NCBI GenBank assembly: GCA_015068655.1
Contig: SVKC01000009.1
Coordinates: 1 to 51,192, forward strand
Direction of reading: 5' to 3'
Length of the DNA: 51,192 nt
Origin: Oscillospiraceae bacterium
Lineage (GTDB): Bacteria; Bacillota; Clostridia; Monoglobales; Monoglobaceae
Shown: piece by piece, positions 33,424 through 42,385 of the stretch
How positions within the stretch are numbered: position 1 is the stretch's first letter
How the letters are laid out: every line of letters begins with the position of its first letter
Made by a program: the position numbers and the translations under genes
Notes under the pieces: model-generated
Told to the model about the DNA's origin: nothing
The model's input: only the letters and a program-made list of their open reading frames with translations
Database searches by the model: none

Positions 33424-35277
33424 CTACTGCGACTTTACCTTCGTCCAAAGTTCAGCACAATACTTCTTTGTTTCAGGGTCCTGATACCTGAAATATTCAT
33501 CAGCTTCATTATCCTGACGGGGAACATAAGCTTCGTTTCCTTCATAAACCGATGAGCTTATTTCCTCAAATGAGCTTTCAATCGGCGAAGAGTAACCAAC
33601 AGCTTCTGAATTTCTTGATGCGTTTTCAGGTTTCAACATAAAGTCAATCCATTTGTGTGCAAGCTCAGCATCCTTGCAATCCTTTGGAATAACCATTCCG
33701 TCAATCCAGATGTTTGTACCGATTTCTGGAGCAAAAAAGCCCAGATTTTCGTTTTCGGACATAATGTATGCCGCATCACCCGAATATACAATGGCCATTG
33801 CACGGCTTCCCGCAATCATACTGTCAATAACTTCATCACCAACGTAAATAGGATTTACCATCTTTTTCTGTTCAAGAAGCCATTCGTATGCTTCATCAAG
33901 CTCGCTTTTCTTGTCGGTGTTGAGAGAATAACCAAGTGCCTTGAGTGCTATCATAAAGGAATCTCTCTCAGAATTATACATATAGATATTATCCTTGTAC
34001 TTTGGATTTCTGAGAACCTCCCAACCGCCTTTCAGGTCTTCCTCCGCAACAACCGTTCTGTCATAAAGTATACCCACATTACCCCAGAAATACGGGATAG
34101 AATAATTATTTTCCGGGTCAAATGGTCTGTTAAGAAGGCTTGGAATAATCTCCTTGAGATTTGAAAGCTTTGTTTTGTCAACCTTTTGCAAGAGTTCCTC
34201 CTTTGCAAGTCTTTCAATCATATAGTCTGAGGGGATAATTATGTCATATCGTTCTCCGCTCATAACCTTCGTGTACATTGACTCATTTGAATCAAAGGTT
34301 TCATAAATCACCGCGCAATCGTTCTCTGCTTCAAATTCCTCAATGAGAGTATCATCTATGTATTCACCGGCATTATACACCTTCAGTGTTCTTTTTTCGC
34401 CACCGATAAGGAAAAGTCCTGCACATACAGCAGCACAAAGAACCAGCATACAAAATCTCTTCATTTTCAAAGGAATGTTTGAACTAAGACGTACAAACCA
34501 TCTCTGACGCTTTATAATCGGAGCAGTATTCACGATCGCTACCGCCGCAACAATAACAAGGATTACAATAGTTGAAAGTGCATTAATTGTGGGATTAATA
34601 CGCTTTGTTGCGTTGTAAACAATCATAGAGATATTTTCAACACCATTTCCGCTCACAAAATAAGAAACAACAAAGTCATCAATTGACATTGTAAACGCAA
34701 GAAGCATACCTGCATAAATTCCCGGTTTTATCATAGGAACAATTACCTTGACGAGTGCCTGAAAGGGCGTTGCCCCGAGATCCATTGCCGCATTGGCAAT
34801 ATTCACGTCAAGCTCCCTTACCTTCGGATAAACACTGGTTATTACATAAGGCGTACAAAAGCATATATGAGCAAGAAGCATTGTTAAATAACCTTTTTCA
34901 AGCTTCATTGACGTAAACAGAATCATAAGTCCGATTGCCGTAACAATATCAGGATTCATAATTGGAATATTGTTGATATTGAGAACCCATTCCTTCAAAA
35001 TTCTGCGGCTTTTTGAAAGTCCGATTGCCGTAACAGTTCCAAGAACAGTAGATATTGCTGTTGCAATAATGGCAACAGATACAGAAACACCGACAGCCGC
35101 CATTATTTCAGAATCATTAATCAACGCCTCATACCATTGAAAGGAAAATCCCGTGAATTTTGCAAAGGACCTTGAGGAGTTAAATGAAAAAATCATTGTT
35201 ATTATTATTGGGACATAGAAGAATGCGAAGCATAATGCAACATAAAGTCCCGATGAGATGCGTGTGAGTTTTTTCAA
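33424..35277 (-). CDS. potCD: Fused polyamine ABC transporter permease PotC and binding protein PotD
   Basis: A 617-residue fusion. Residues 1 to about 255 are a PotC-type permease (six helices; the cytoplasmic loop AMDLGATPFQALVKVIVPMIKPGI matches the EAA motif). A further helix (about 270-288, MLVLCAAVCAGLFLIGG) then leads into an extracellular PotD-type solute-binding domain (LKVYNAGEYIDDTLIEEFE, YDIIIPSDYMIERL, IPYFWGNVGILYD, DGMVIPKDC). The helix replaces the signal or lipid anchor of a free PotD. The start is taken as TTG at 35277, 7 nt after GGGAGG; GTG at 35280 is possible. Follows potB by 27 nt. Spermidine/putrescine is the likely ligand from family. Confidence 0.93.
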   Translation of the reverse strand: MKKLTRISSGLYVALCFAFFYVPIIITMIFSFNSSRSFAKFTGFSFQWYEALINDSEIMAAVGVSVSVAIIATAISTVLGTVTAIGLSKSRRILKEWVLNINNIPIMNPDIVTAIGLMILFTSMKLEKGYLTMLLAHICFCTPYVITSVYPKVRELDVNIANAAMDLGATPFQALVKVIVPMIKPGIYAGMLLAFTMSIDDFVVSYFVSGNGVENISMIVYNATKRINPTINALSTIVILVIVAAVAIVNTAPIIKRQRWFVRLSSNIPLKMKRFCMLVLCAAVCAGLFLIGGEKRTLKVYNAGEYIDDTLIEEFEAENDCAVIYETFDSNESMYTKVMSGERYDIIIPSDYMIERLAKEELLQKVDKTKLSNLKEIIPSLLNRPFDPENNYSIPYFWGNVGILYDRTVVAEEDLKGGWEVLRNPKYKDNIYMYNSERDSFMIALKALGYSLNTDKKSELDEAYEWLLEQKKMVNPIYVGDEVIDSMIAGSRAMAIVYSGDAAYIMSENENLGFFAPEIGTNIWIDGMVIPKDCKDAELAHKWIDFMLKPENASRNSEAVGYSSPIESSFEEISSSVYEGNEAYVPRQDNEADEYFRYQDPETKKYCAELWTKVKSQ

Positions 35278-35304
35278 CACTCTGCCTCCCTTCAAAAATA
35301 CTTT

Positions 35305-36081
35305 TTAAGAGTTTTCACCCTTGTCAATCTTTTTCATCCAGCGTATTGAAACAAGGATAATAATTGCAAGCACCAACGATACGGCACTTCCGAAATTCCA
35401 GTCACCTATTTCAACAAACTGCTTTTCTATCAGGTTTCCGATAAGCATATACTGACCGCCGCCCAGAATCTGCGGAATCATAAAGGTGGATATAGAAAGC
35501 AAAAACACCATTATGACACCATTCAGTACACCCGGAATAGAAAGCTTGAAGGTTATCTTGAAAAAGGTCTGTATGGGATTTGCTCCAAGGTCATAGGACG
35601 CTTCAACAAAAGACTTGTCCATCTTGCTCAAAGAGGTATGTATGGGAATTATCATAAAGGGCAAAAATTCGCATATCTGACCCACCATAACCGCAAAATC
35701 CGTATACATCAGCCCAAGCGGTTCAAGAATACTCTTCCATGCATAAATTCTTATTATCATATTTATCCACATCGGAATAGTAACCAGCAAAATAAGAAAT
35801 CCCTGCACCTTTTCCTTACATCGTGAAATTATGTACGCCATTGTATAGCCCATCACAAGGCAAATTCCGACAGTTATAATTCCAAGCCTTATGGAAGTAA
35901 TGAAAACTTCAAGATAAACCGGCTCGGTAAACTTCAGAAAATTTTCAAAGGTAAACTGTATATTGATAAGCGAGTTACCGCTGTTTGTCACCGCATAAAG
36001 AAAAATCATAAAGAGCGGCACAAGAATAACCACAAATGACCACACCAGATACGGCTTTACAAGATTCTTGTAGTGTCTCAC
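35305..36081 (-). CDS. potB: Spermidine/putrescine ABC transporter permease PotB
   Basis: A 258-residue membrane protein with six helices. The EAA loop is EASYDLGANPIQTFFKITFKLSIPG. The start is a GTG at 36081 with GGAGAGAG upstream. It pairs with the permease half of the downstream fusion to form the membrane channel, powered by PotA encoded 37 nt upstream. Confidence 0.94.
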   Translation of the reverse strand: MRHYKNLVKPYLVWSFVVILVPLFMIFLYAVTNSGNSLINIQFTFENFLKFTEPVYLEVFITSIRLGIITVGICLVMGYTMAYIISRCKEKVQGFLILLVTIPMWINMIIRIYAWKSILEPLGLMYTDFAVMVGQICEFLPFMIIPIHTSLSKMDKSFVEASYDLGANPIQTFFKITFKLSIPGVLNGVIMVFLLSISTFMIPQILGGGQYMLIGNLIEKQFVEIGDWNFGSAVSLVLAIIILVSIRWMKKIDKGENS

Positions 36082-36118
36082 AAAACTCTCTCCTTTCGGA
36101 AATAATATATCAGCAAAG

Positions 36119-37168
36119 TTAAACCATTTTCCACATTACGTGAATATCTTCAGGACCAAAGGTAAGTCCAACTTCCTTGCCTACATCGTGAAAATCTGTT
36201 GTATGAATCATATACTGACGATATTTTGACTGCACCATAATTTCATAATGAACACCTTTGAAAACAATGCTGGTAACAGTACCTGTAAGCTTTGCAGCCT
36301 CCGGCTTCACAATATCAATATCTTCAGGACGCAAAACAACCTCAATTTCTTCATTATTCTTGAAGCCCTTGTCCACACACTCAAATTCGAAATCATCAAA
36401 AGCAACAAGACAGTCACGAAGCATTATACCTTCAATGATATTTGATTCACCAATAAACTTCGCAACAAAACGGTTTTCAGGCTCATTATACACATCTGTA
36501 GGTGTTCCGATTTGCTGAATATAACCGTCGTTCATAACAACAACCGTATCAGACATTGACAAAGCTTCCTCCTGGTCGTGTGTTACATAAATAAAGGTAA
36601 TTCCAACCTCCTGCTGAATTTTTTTCAGTTCAAACTGCATCTCCTTGCGAAGCTTTGCATCAAGAGCACCGAGAGGCTCATCAAGAAGCAGAACCTTGGG
36701 CTTGTTGATGAGTGCTCTTGCAATGGCAACTCTTTGCTGCTGACCGCCGGAAAGAGAGGTTACGTCACGCTTTTCAAAGCCTGAAAGCCCCACAAGCTTC
36801 AGCATTTTTTCAACTTCCTGCTCCACAACCGATTTCTCAATCTTTTTTATATTAAGACCAAAAGCAATGTTGTCAAAAACATTGAGATGGGGAAATAATG
36901 CATACTTCTGAAAAACAGTATTAACCTCACGCTTGTAAGGCGGAAGCATTGATATGTCAATGCCGTCAAAAAGAATATCTCCGCCGTCTGCTTCGTCAAA
37001 GCCTGCGATAATACGGAGTGTTGTAGTCTTTCCGCAGCCCGAAGGACCGAGAAGAGTGAGAAACTCTTTCTCATAAATATTCAGGTTGATACCTTTCAAA
37101 ATCTGTTGGTCGTCAAAGGTCTTTGTAATATTTTTCAGTTCAATCAAAGGTTTCATATTTGTATTCAT
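36119..37168 (-). CDS. potA: Spermidine/putrescine ABC transporter ATPase PotA
   Basis: A 349-residue cytoplasmic ATPase. Walker [12 protein letters not shown]-loop [10 protein letters not shown], signature LSGGQQQR, Walker [13 protein letters not shown], switch His in YVTHDQEEA, then a C-terminal TOBE domain ([21 protein letters not shown]). The ATG at 37168 is 8 nt from GGAG; an ATG two codons earlier is too close to that site. Between the regulator gene and potB. Confidence 0.97.
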   Translation of the reverse strand: MNTNMKPLIELKNITKTFDDQQILKGINLNIYEKEFLTLLGPSGCGKTTTLRIIAGFDEADGGDILFDGIDISMLPPYKREVNTVFQKYALFPHLNVFDNIAFGLNIKKIEKSVVEQEVEKMLKLVGLSGFEKRDVTSLSGGQQQRVAIARALINKPKVLLLDEPLGALDAKLRKEMQFELKKIQQEVGITFIYVTHDQEEALSMSDTVVVMNDGYIQQIGTPTDVYNEPENRFVAKFIGESNIIEGIMLRDCLVAFDDFEFECVDKGFKNNEEIEVVLRPEDIDIVKPEAAKLTGTVTSIVFKGVHYEIMVQSKYRQYMIHTTDFHDVGKEVGLTFGPEDIHVMWKMV

Positions 37169-37192
37169 TTTCATCGCTCCATTTCATCAAGT

Positions 37193-37735
37193 TTAAAAAA
37201 ATGGGGGAGTTGATATCCATATCAGCTCACAATCAGATTTGGTTTTGTTTTCAATGTAATAATTCTCATTGCATCGGACATAAAAGGTATCACCCTTTTT
37301 CAAATGATGCTTTTCGCCGCCGTACACAAGAGTTGCTCTCCCTTTCAGTACATAACCGAAGTCCTCACCGTCGTGGGGAATAATTTCCTGAGAACGGCCG
37401 CCGGGAAAAATTGTTATTCTTATTGGTTCAGCCGCGTTTTTCTGTGCATTCGGCACAAGATAATCAATCTTGTATTCCTCCTGAACATTTTCGTAGTAAT
37501 CCTTTTCTGAAAAAACAATTGTTTCTTCCGACTTTTCCGAAAAAAACTCCTGAAGGGAAGAACCGAGCACCTCCAGCAGGTCTTCAAGAGTTGATATTGA
37601 AGGAGAACAGTTGTCATTCTCAAGCTGTGACAAAAATCCTTTTGAAAGCTCACTTCTGTTTGCAAGCTCTTCAAGTGTCAGCTGATGCTTGATACGCAAG
37701 CGTTTCAACTTTTTTCCGATATTCACGGCATTCAC
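37193..37735 (-). CDS. XRE-family regulator with cupin domain (PuuR-like)
   Basis: A 180-residue transcription factor. Residues 6-62 are a lambda-repressor-type helix-turn-helix (LKRLRIKHQLTLEELANRSELSKGFLSQLEN, shown in parts), residues 105-178 a cupin sensor (PHDGEDFGYVLKGRATLVYGG, KKGDTFYVRCNENYYIEN). This is the architecture of PuuR, the putrescine-responsive repressor, and it heads regulator-potA-potB-potCD. It likely senses polyamine and controls its own operon; ligand and sign of control are inference. Confidence 0.92.
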   Translation of the reverse strand: MNAVNIGKKLKRLRIKHQLTLEELANRSELSKGFLSQLENDNCSPSISTLEDLLEVLGSSLQEFFSEKSEETIVFSEKDYYENVQEEYKIDYLVPNAQKNAAEPIRITIFPGGRSQEIIPHDGEDFGYVLKGRATLVYGGEKHHLKKGDTFYVRCNENYYIENKTKSDCELIWISTPPFF

Positions 37736-37788
37736 CTCGAAATTTAGTATTACAAAACTTTTGATTTAATAATGTAAAACAAATGCTA

Positions 37789-37816
37789 TTATACATAATA
37801 ACACAAAAATAATCAA
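37789..37816 (-). promoter_or_regulatory. Promoter of the polyamine transport operon
   Basis: Minus-strand TTGATT (37816-37811), 16-nt spacer, TATAAT (37794-37789), 53 nt before the regulator gene. Related sequences TTACAAAA (37751) and its inverse TTTTGTAA (around 37821-37828) flank it and could be operator half sites, but this is weak. Confidence 0.75.
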
Positions 37817-37912
37817 GTACTTTTGTAAAAAAAAATAAAATTATGGCATAATTATTTGGTACAAGAATTCCTGTACACCGAAGAAATACCCATTTTGTTC
37901 TTAAATAATCTT

Positions 37913-37944
37913 AAAAAAAAGAGCGTTCTTCTTTGAACACTCTT
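37913..37944 (-). terminator. Terminator of the topoisomerase pair
   Basis: Minus-strand AAGAGTGTTC (37944-37935), 6-nt loop, GAACGCTCTT (37928-37919): ten pairs with one G-U, then a T run of eight. 15 nt after the stop. Confidence 0.93.
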
Positions 37945-37959
37945 TTAAAGTATTATATT

Positions 37960-40140
37960 TTAAAACAGTTCAAGCTGTTCCTCGGTATCTTCGAGCCTGA
38001 TAACCGCACCCTTTGCGGGAATATTCTTTGTCCTGTAATGCTTCAAATCCTTCAAACCGCTTTCTACCGCAGGTCTGACATCCGAAAGGGTACTGCTTTT
38101 GGTTGGAAGCATAACGTTCACGCCTTGCGTATTCTTCGTAGTTTTTACGGGAATTTGCTCTGTTTTGAATACCAGAGCTTTGCCGATACTGCTTATTGCA
38201 ACCATTTCAATATCCTCCGGCAGATAAACCAGCTTCACAAGCGGTGAAGATGTCGAATATGCATTTATGAGTTTCTTTCTGTTCTGTTTTGTTTCATAGC
38301 CCTTTATGTCCACCTTCGCCATCTTGCCGTTTTCAAAACAGAAAAGAATGTTTCCCTTGTATTCCTTTGTTATAACAATCCCCACAACACGCTCACCTTC
38401 ACCCATTGAAAGAAGGTTTGGCATATATTCACCGAGAAGACTTGCCTTTGTGTCCGGTATTTCATAAGCACGTGTCTTGTATACCTCACCGGAGCTTGAG
38501 AACACAAGAACTTCCGCAAGGTTGTCCGTATCAACACACTGAACAATCTTGTCATTTTCCTTCACCTTCTGCTCACCGCTTGTCCTCAGTGCCTGATGTG
38601 AGATTTTTTTCACATATCCGTCTCTTGTCACAAACATCATAACAGGATAATTTTCAATCTCTTCTTCTGTTTCCTCAACGGCTTCAACGTGGTCATAAAC
38701 TATGGTACTCTTTCTTTCCACACCGTATTTCTTGATTATTTCTCTCAGCTGTTTTTCAATAATCTTTTCGATTTTTTTGTTCTTTTCAAGAGTATCTTTG
38801 AGCTCTGCAAGCTCCTCTTCAAGAGCCTGAATTTCAGCCGTGTGCTTCAAGATATATTCTTTGTTCAGGTTGCGAAGCTTTATTTCCGCAACATATTCCG
38901 CTTGAATTCTGTCAATTCCAAAGCCGTCCATAAGGTTCGGAACAACCATTGCATCCTCTTCCGTCTCACGGACAATCTTGATGGCTTTGTCAATATCCAG
39001 AAGAATTTGTTCAAGACCGCGAAGCAAATGAAGTTTTGCACTCTTTTTGTCAATATCGAATCTTATTCCGCGTTTTATGCAGCTCTTCCTGAATCTGAGC
39101 CACTCACTGATTATGTCCTTTACACCAAGAACCATAGGTGAGCCTTCAACAAGAATGTTGAAATTACAACCAAAGCTGTCCTGAAGCGGGGTCATTTTGA
39201 AGAGCTTTGCCATAAGCTTTTCAGGGTCTGTTCCTCTTTTTATGTCAATTGTTATCTTCAAGCCCTTCAGGTCAGTTTCGTCACGAATATCTGATATTTC
39301 TTTCAGTTTTCCACCCTTTATCAGTTCAATTATCTTCTCAATAATTGCCTCAACTGTTGTGGTATATGGTATTTCCTTTATATCAATACAATGTTGCTTT
39401 TTGTCGTATTCATACTTTGCACGGATTTTGAAAGAGCCTCTGCCTGTTTCATAAATCTCACGCATAACTGCTTCTTCATAAAGAATTTCGCCGCCAGTGG
39501 AAAAGTCAGGTGCCTTGAGAACATCCATAATGTCCCCGTCAGGCTCCTTCATCATCTTTATGGCAGCCTCACATATTTCCGAAAGATTGAAGCTGCATAT
39601 ATTTGATGCCATTCCGACAGCAATACCCTGATTGGGGTTTACAAGAATATTCGGGAAGCTCACAGGGAGAAGTGTTGGCTCTTTCAATGTACCGTCATAA
39701 TTGTCAACAAGGTCAACAGTTTCCTTGTCAATATCACGGAAAACCTCTCCGCAAATCTTTGACAGCTTTACCTCTGTGTAACGTGATGCCGCATAAGCCA
39801 TATCACGAGAATACTGACGTCCAAAGTTACCCTTTGAGTCAACCAACGGATGCAAAAGTGCTTGATGACCTTCCGTGAGACGCACCATTGTTTCATAAAT
39901 CGCCGCATCACCATGAGGATTCAGCTTCATTGTCTGACCTACAACATTTGCAGATTTTGTTCTTCCTCCGCCAATCAAGCCCATTTTGTACATTGTATAA
40001 AGAAGCTTTCTGTGTGCAGGCTTGAAACCGTCTATCTCAGGAATTGCTCTTGAAACAATTACACTCATTGCATATGGCATATAGTTTGTTTCAAGCGTTT
40101 CTGTTATGTTTTGAAGTTCAATAATGGGTTTTTTTGCCAT
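37960..40140 (-). CDS. Divergent type IIA topoisomerase A subunit (ParC/GyrA-like)
   Basis: A 726-residue DNA-cleaving subunit. The catalytic Tyr is Tyr121 in AASRYTEVKLSK. The winged-helix region reads HGDAAIYET where E. coli GyrA has HGDSAVYDT, so the two main quinolone-contact residues are Ala79 and Glu83. The strand-passage region GNFGRQYSRDMAYAASRY is unlike standard gyrase. The coiled-coil neck (residues 430-490) and a reduced beta-pinwheel domain follow; no GyrA box (QRRGGKG) is present, so negative supercoiling is unlikely. It differs enough from housekeeping GyrA to be a second enzyme, as many Clostridia carry. 24 nt after the B subunit gene. Confidence 0.88.
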   Translation of the reverse strand: MAKKPIIELQNITETLETNYMPYAMSVIVSRAIPEIDGFKPAHRKLLYTMYKMGLIGGGRTKSANVVGQTMKLNPHGDAAIYETMVRLTEGHQALLHPLVDSKGNFGRQYSRDMAYAASRYTEVKLSKICGEVFRDIDKETVDLVDNYDGTLKEPTLLPVSFPNILVNPNQGIAVGMASNICSFNLSEICEAAIKMMKEPDGDIMDVLKAPDFSTGGEILYEEAVMREIYETGRGSFKIRAKYEYDKKQHCIDIKEIPYTTTVEAIIEKIIELIKGGKLKEISDIRDETDLKGLKITIDIKRGTDPEKLMAKLFKMTPLQDSFGCNFNILVEGSPMVLGVKDIISEWLRFRKSCIKRGIRFDIDKKSAKLHLLRGLEQILLDIDKAIKIVRETEEDAMVVPNLMDGFGIDRIQAEYVAEIKLRNLNKEYILKHTAEIQALEEELAELKDTLEKNKKIEKIIEKQLREIIKKYGVERKSTIVYDHVEAVEETEEEIENYPVMMFVTRDGYVKKISHQALRTSGEQKVKENDKIVQCVDTDNLAEVLVFSSSGEVYKTRAYEIPDTKASLLGEYMPNLLSMGEGERVVGIVITKEYKGNILFCFENGKMAKVDIKGYETKQNRKKLINAYSTSSPLVKLVYLPEDIEMVAISSIGKALVFKTEQIPVKTTKNTQGVNVMLPTKSSTLSDVRPAVESGLKDLKHYRTKNIPAKGAVIRLEDTEEQLELF

Positions 40141-40164
40141 TAAATTTATCCTCCGTTTTTTCTT

Positions 40165-42144
40165 TTACATTACATCAATAAGGTCGATATATTCGTGACC
40201 ATGCTCTGCAATATGGTCTTTTCGACCTGCAAGATTGTCACCGAGCAAAAGCTCAAAAACCTCTTTTGTGCGTTCCACATCCTCAGGCATAACCTTGATA
40301 AGCCGTCTTGTTTCGGGATTCATAGTTGTCTCCCACATCATTTCGGGCTGGTTTTCACCAAGACCCTTGCTTCGCTGAATTGTGTATTTCTTGCCCTCAA
40401 GCTTGGAAAGAATATCAGTTTTCTCTTTTTCGTCAAAAGCAAAGTATGTTTTGTCCTTGCAGTTTATTTCATAAAGAGGAGACTCTGCAATATACACATA
40501 TCCTTCATTAATCAACGTAGGCGTCAGGCGATAAAGCATAGTAAGAACCAGTGTTCGTATCTGGAAGCCGTCCACGTCAGCATCGGTACAGATGATAACC
40601 TTGTTCCAACGAAGATTGTTTATGTCAAAGGAGCTTAGCTCTTTGTTCTGTTTTGCATTAATTTCAACACCGCAGCCAAGAACCTTCAAAAGGTCAACAA
40701 TAACATCACTTTTGAAAATTCTGTCATAGTCCGCCTTGAGACAGTTCAGTATTTTTCCTCTGATTGCCATTATAGCCTGAAACTCACTGTCACGTCCGAG
40801 CTTACAAGAGCCGAGTGCCGAATCCCCTTCCACAATGTAGACTTCACGGCGGTCAATGTCCTTGCTTCGACAGTCAACAAATTTTTTGACACGATTTACC
40901 GCATCCATTTTTACATCAAGCTTCTTTTTGAGATTGGTTCTTGTTTTTTCAGCTGTTTCACGGCTTCGCTTGTTGATAAGTACCTGCTCGGAAATTTTCT
41001 CCGCATCAATTTTGTTTTCAATGAAATATATATCCAGCTGTTCACGGAGAAATTCGGTCATTGCTTCCTGAATAAACTTGTTCGTTATGGCTTTTTTTGT
41101 CTGGTTTTCATAGCTTGTCATTGTAGAAAATGAGTTACTGATGAGACAAAGACTGTCCTGAACGTCGGTAAACAAAATTTTTGATTCGTTTTTCACATAC
41201 TTGTTGTTCGCCTTGAGATATTTGTCGATTGCATAAACAAAGGCATTTCTCACCGCTTTATCAGGCGAACCTCCGTACTCAAGAAAGCTTGAATTGTGAT
41301 AGTATTCAATTACATTCACATCATTATTGAAGCAGAAGGCAAAGCTCATTTTCACCTTGTAATCTTCCTTGTCGTCGCGATCACGTCCGCGTCGCTCTGC
41401 TTCGATATAATAAGGTGCAGTTTTTTCCTTTCCCCCTGAAAGTTCTTTCAGGTAATCAATTATACCGTTGTCATAATAAAACTCAAACTCTTCAAACTTC
41501 CCCGGAGATACCTCGTTGAAAAGAACAAACTTTACACCTGAATTCACAACCGCCTGTTTTTTCAGAACGTCCATATAGTATTCAAGAGGAATATCAATAT
41601 CCGTAAAAACCTCCGTATCGGGCTTCCATTTTATTTTTGAACCTGTATGACGGTGCTTGAACGGTGTTTTTGTGAGTCCACCAACATTTTCACCTTTTTC
41701 AAAGTGAAGCTCAAACTTGTGTCCGGCACGAAGAATTTCAACATCCATATATTCTGAGCTGTACTGTGTCGCACAGGTTCCCAAACCATTGAGACCCAGA
41801 CTGAACTCGTAGTTTTCTCCTGAATTGTTTGCATACTTTCCGCCAGCATACATTTCACAGAAAACCAGCTCCCAGTTGAAGCGTCCTTCTCTCTGGTTGA
41901 AGTCAACAGGTATACCTCTTCCCTGGTCTTCAACCTCCACAGACAAATCAAGGAAACGGCGTACAGTAATAAGCTTACCGTGACCTTCTCTTGCCTCATC
42001 AATTGAATTTGAAAGTATTTCAAATACAGAATGCTGACAGCCTTCTATTCCGTCCGAGCCAAAAATAACCGCCGGACGCTTTCTTACTCTGTCGGCGCCC
42101 TTCAGGGACACTATACTGTCATCGTTATAACTTTTTGCACACAC
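40165..42144 (-). CDS. Divergent type IIA topoisomerase B subunit (ParE/GyrB-like)
   Basis: A 659-residue ATPase subunit. GHKL fold with EILSNSIDEA (Mg/ATP Asn), EDQGRGIPVD and SLGLNGLGTCAT; transducer; then TOPRIM with VEGDSALGS (about 438) and TDADVDG (about 522); C-terminal RSKGLGENQPEMMWETTM and ELLLGDNLAGRKDHIAEH. The ATP-lid motifs differ from gyrase (LNGLGTCATQY instead of LHGVGVSVVNA). Start is GTG at 42144, 10 nt after a perfect GGAGGT. Operon with the A subunit, promoter at 42219. Confidence 0.9.
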   Translation of the reverse strand: MCAKSYNDDSIVSLKGADRVRKRPAVIFGSDGIEGCQHSVFEILSNSIDEAREGHGKLITVRRFLDLSVEVEDQGRGIPVDFNQREGRFNWELVFCEMYAGGKYANNSGENYEFSLGLNGLGTCATQYSSEYMDVEILRAGHKFELHFEKGENVGGLTKTPFKHRHTGSKIKWKPDTEVFTDIDIPLEYYMDVLKKQAVVNSGVKFVLFNEVSPGKFEEFEFYYDNGIIDYLKELSGGKEKTAPYYIEAERRGRDRDDKEDYKVKMSFAFCFNNDVNVIEYYHNSSFLEYGGSPDKAVRNAFVYAIDKYLKANNKYVKNESKILFTDVQDSLCLISNSFSTMTSYENQTKKAITNKFIQEAMTEFLREQLDIYFIENKIDAEKISEQVLINKRSRETAEKTRTNLKKKLDVKMDAVNRVKKFVDCRSKDIDRREVYIVEGDSALGSCKLGRDSEFQAIMAIRGKILNCLKADYDRIFKSDVIVDLLKVLGCGVEINAKQNKELSSFDINNLRWNKVIICTDADVDGFQIRTLVLTMLYRLTPTLINEGYVYIAESPLYEINCKDKTYFAFDEKEKTDILSKLEGKKYTIQRSKGLGENQPEMMWETTMNPETRRLIKVMPEDVERTKEVFELLLGDNLAGRKDHIAEHGHEYIDLIDVM

Positions 42145-42176
42145 TTTTGCAAATACCTCCGTTTATAATTCCTAAG

Positions 42177-42192
42177 TTACTACATATAGTAA
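42177..42192. promoter_or_regulatory. Inverted repeat in the topoisomerase leader
   Basis: TTACTA-CATA-TAGTAA, a 16-nt inverted repeat about 27-42 nt downstream of the -10 box and 33 nt ahead of the GTG start. Possible operator or hairpin; role unknown. Confidence 0.35.
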
Positions 42193-42218
42193 TTTTTTCT
42201 TACTATTCCACAAAATAC

Positions 42219-42247
42219 AGTATAACAAAAAAAAATTGCAATGTAAA
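42219..42247 (-). promoter_or_regulatory. Promoter of the topoisomerase pair
   Basis: Minus-strand TTTACA (42247-42242), 17-nt spacer containing nine T, TATACT (42224-42219). The rest of the 241-nt divergent spacer is very A/T-rich; no convincing plus-strand promoter for the dehydrogenase gene was found. Confidence 0.7.
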
Positions 42248-42385
42248 GTGTATTTTTGCAAATTTTTTTCTATATATTCATTTTATTTTTATCCAAAATC
42301 AAAGATTTTTTACACAAATTCACATAGACATTTGTTTTTGAATGTGTTACATTGAATTTACTTACATTATCAGGAGGAAAATCAA

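Noticed and set aside
37859-37876. Imperfect palindrome GTACAAGAATTCCTGTAC
   Set aside because: It lies between the topoisomerase terminator and the polyamine promoter with no gene start nearby; likely chance or a minor site.
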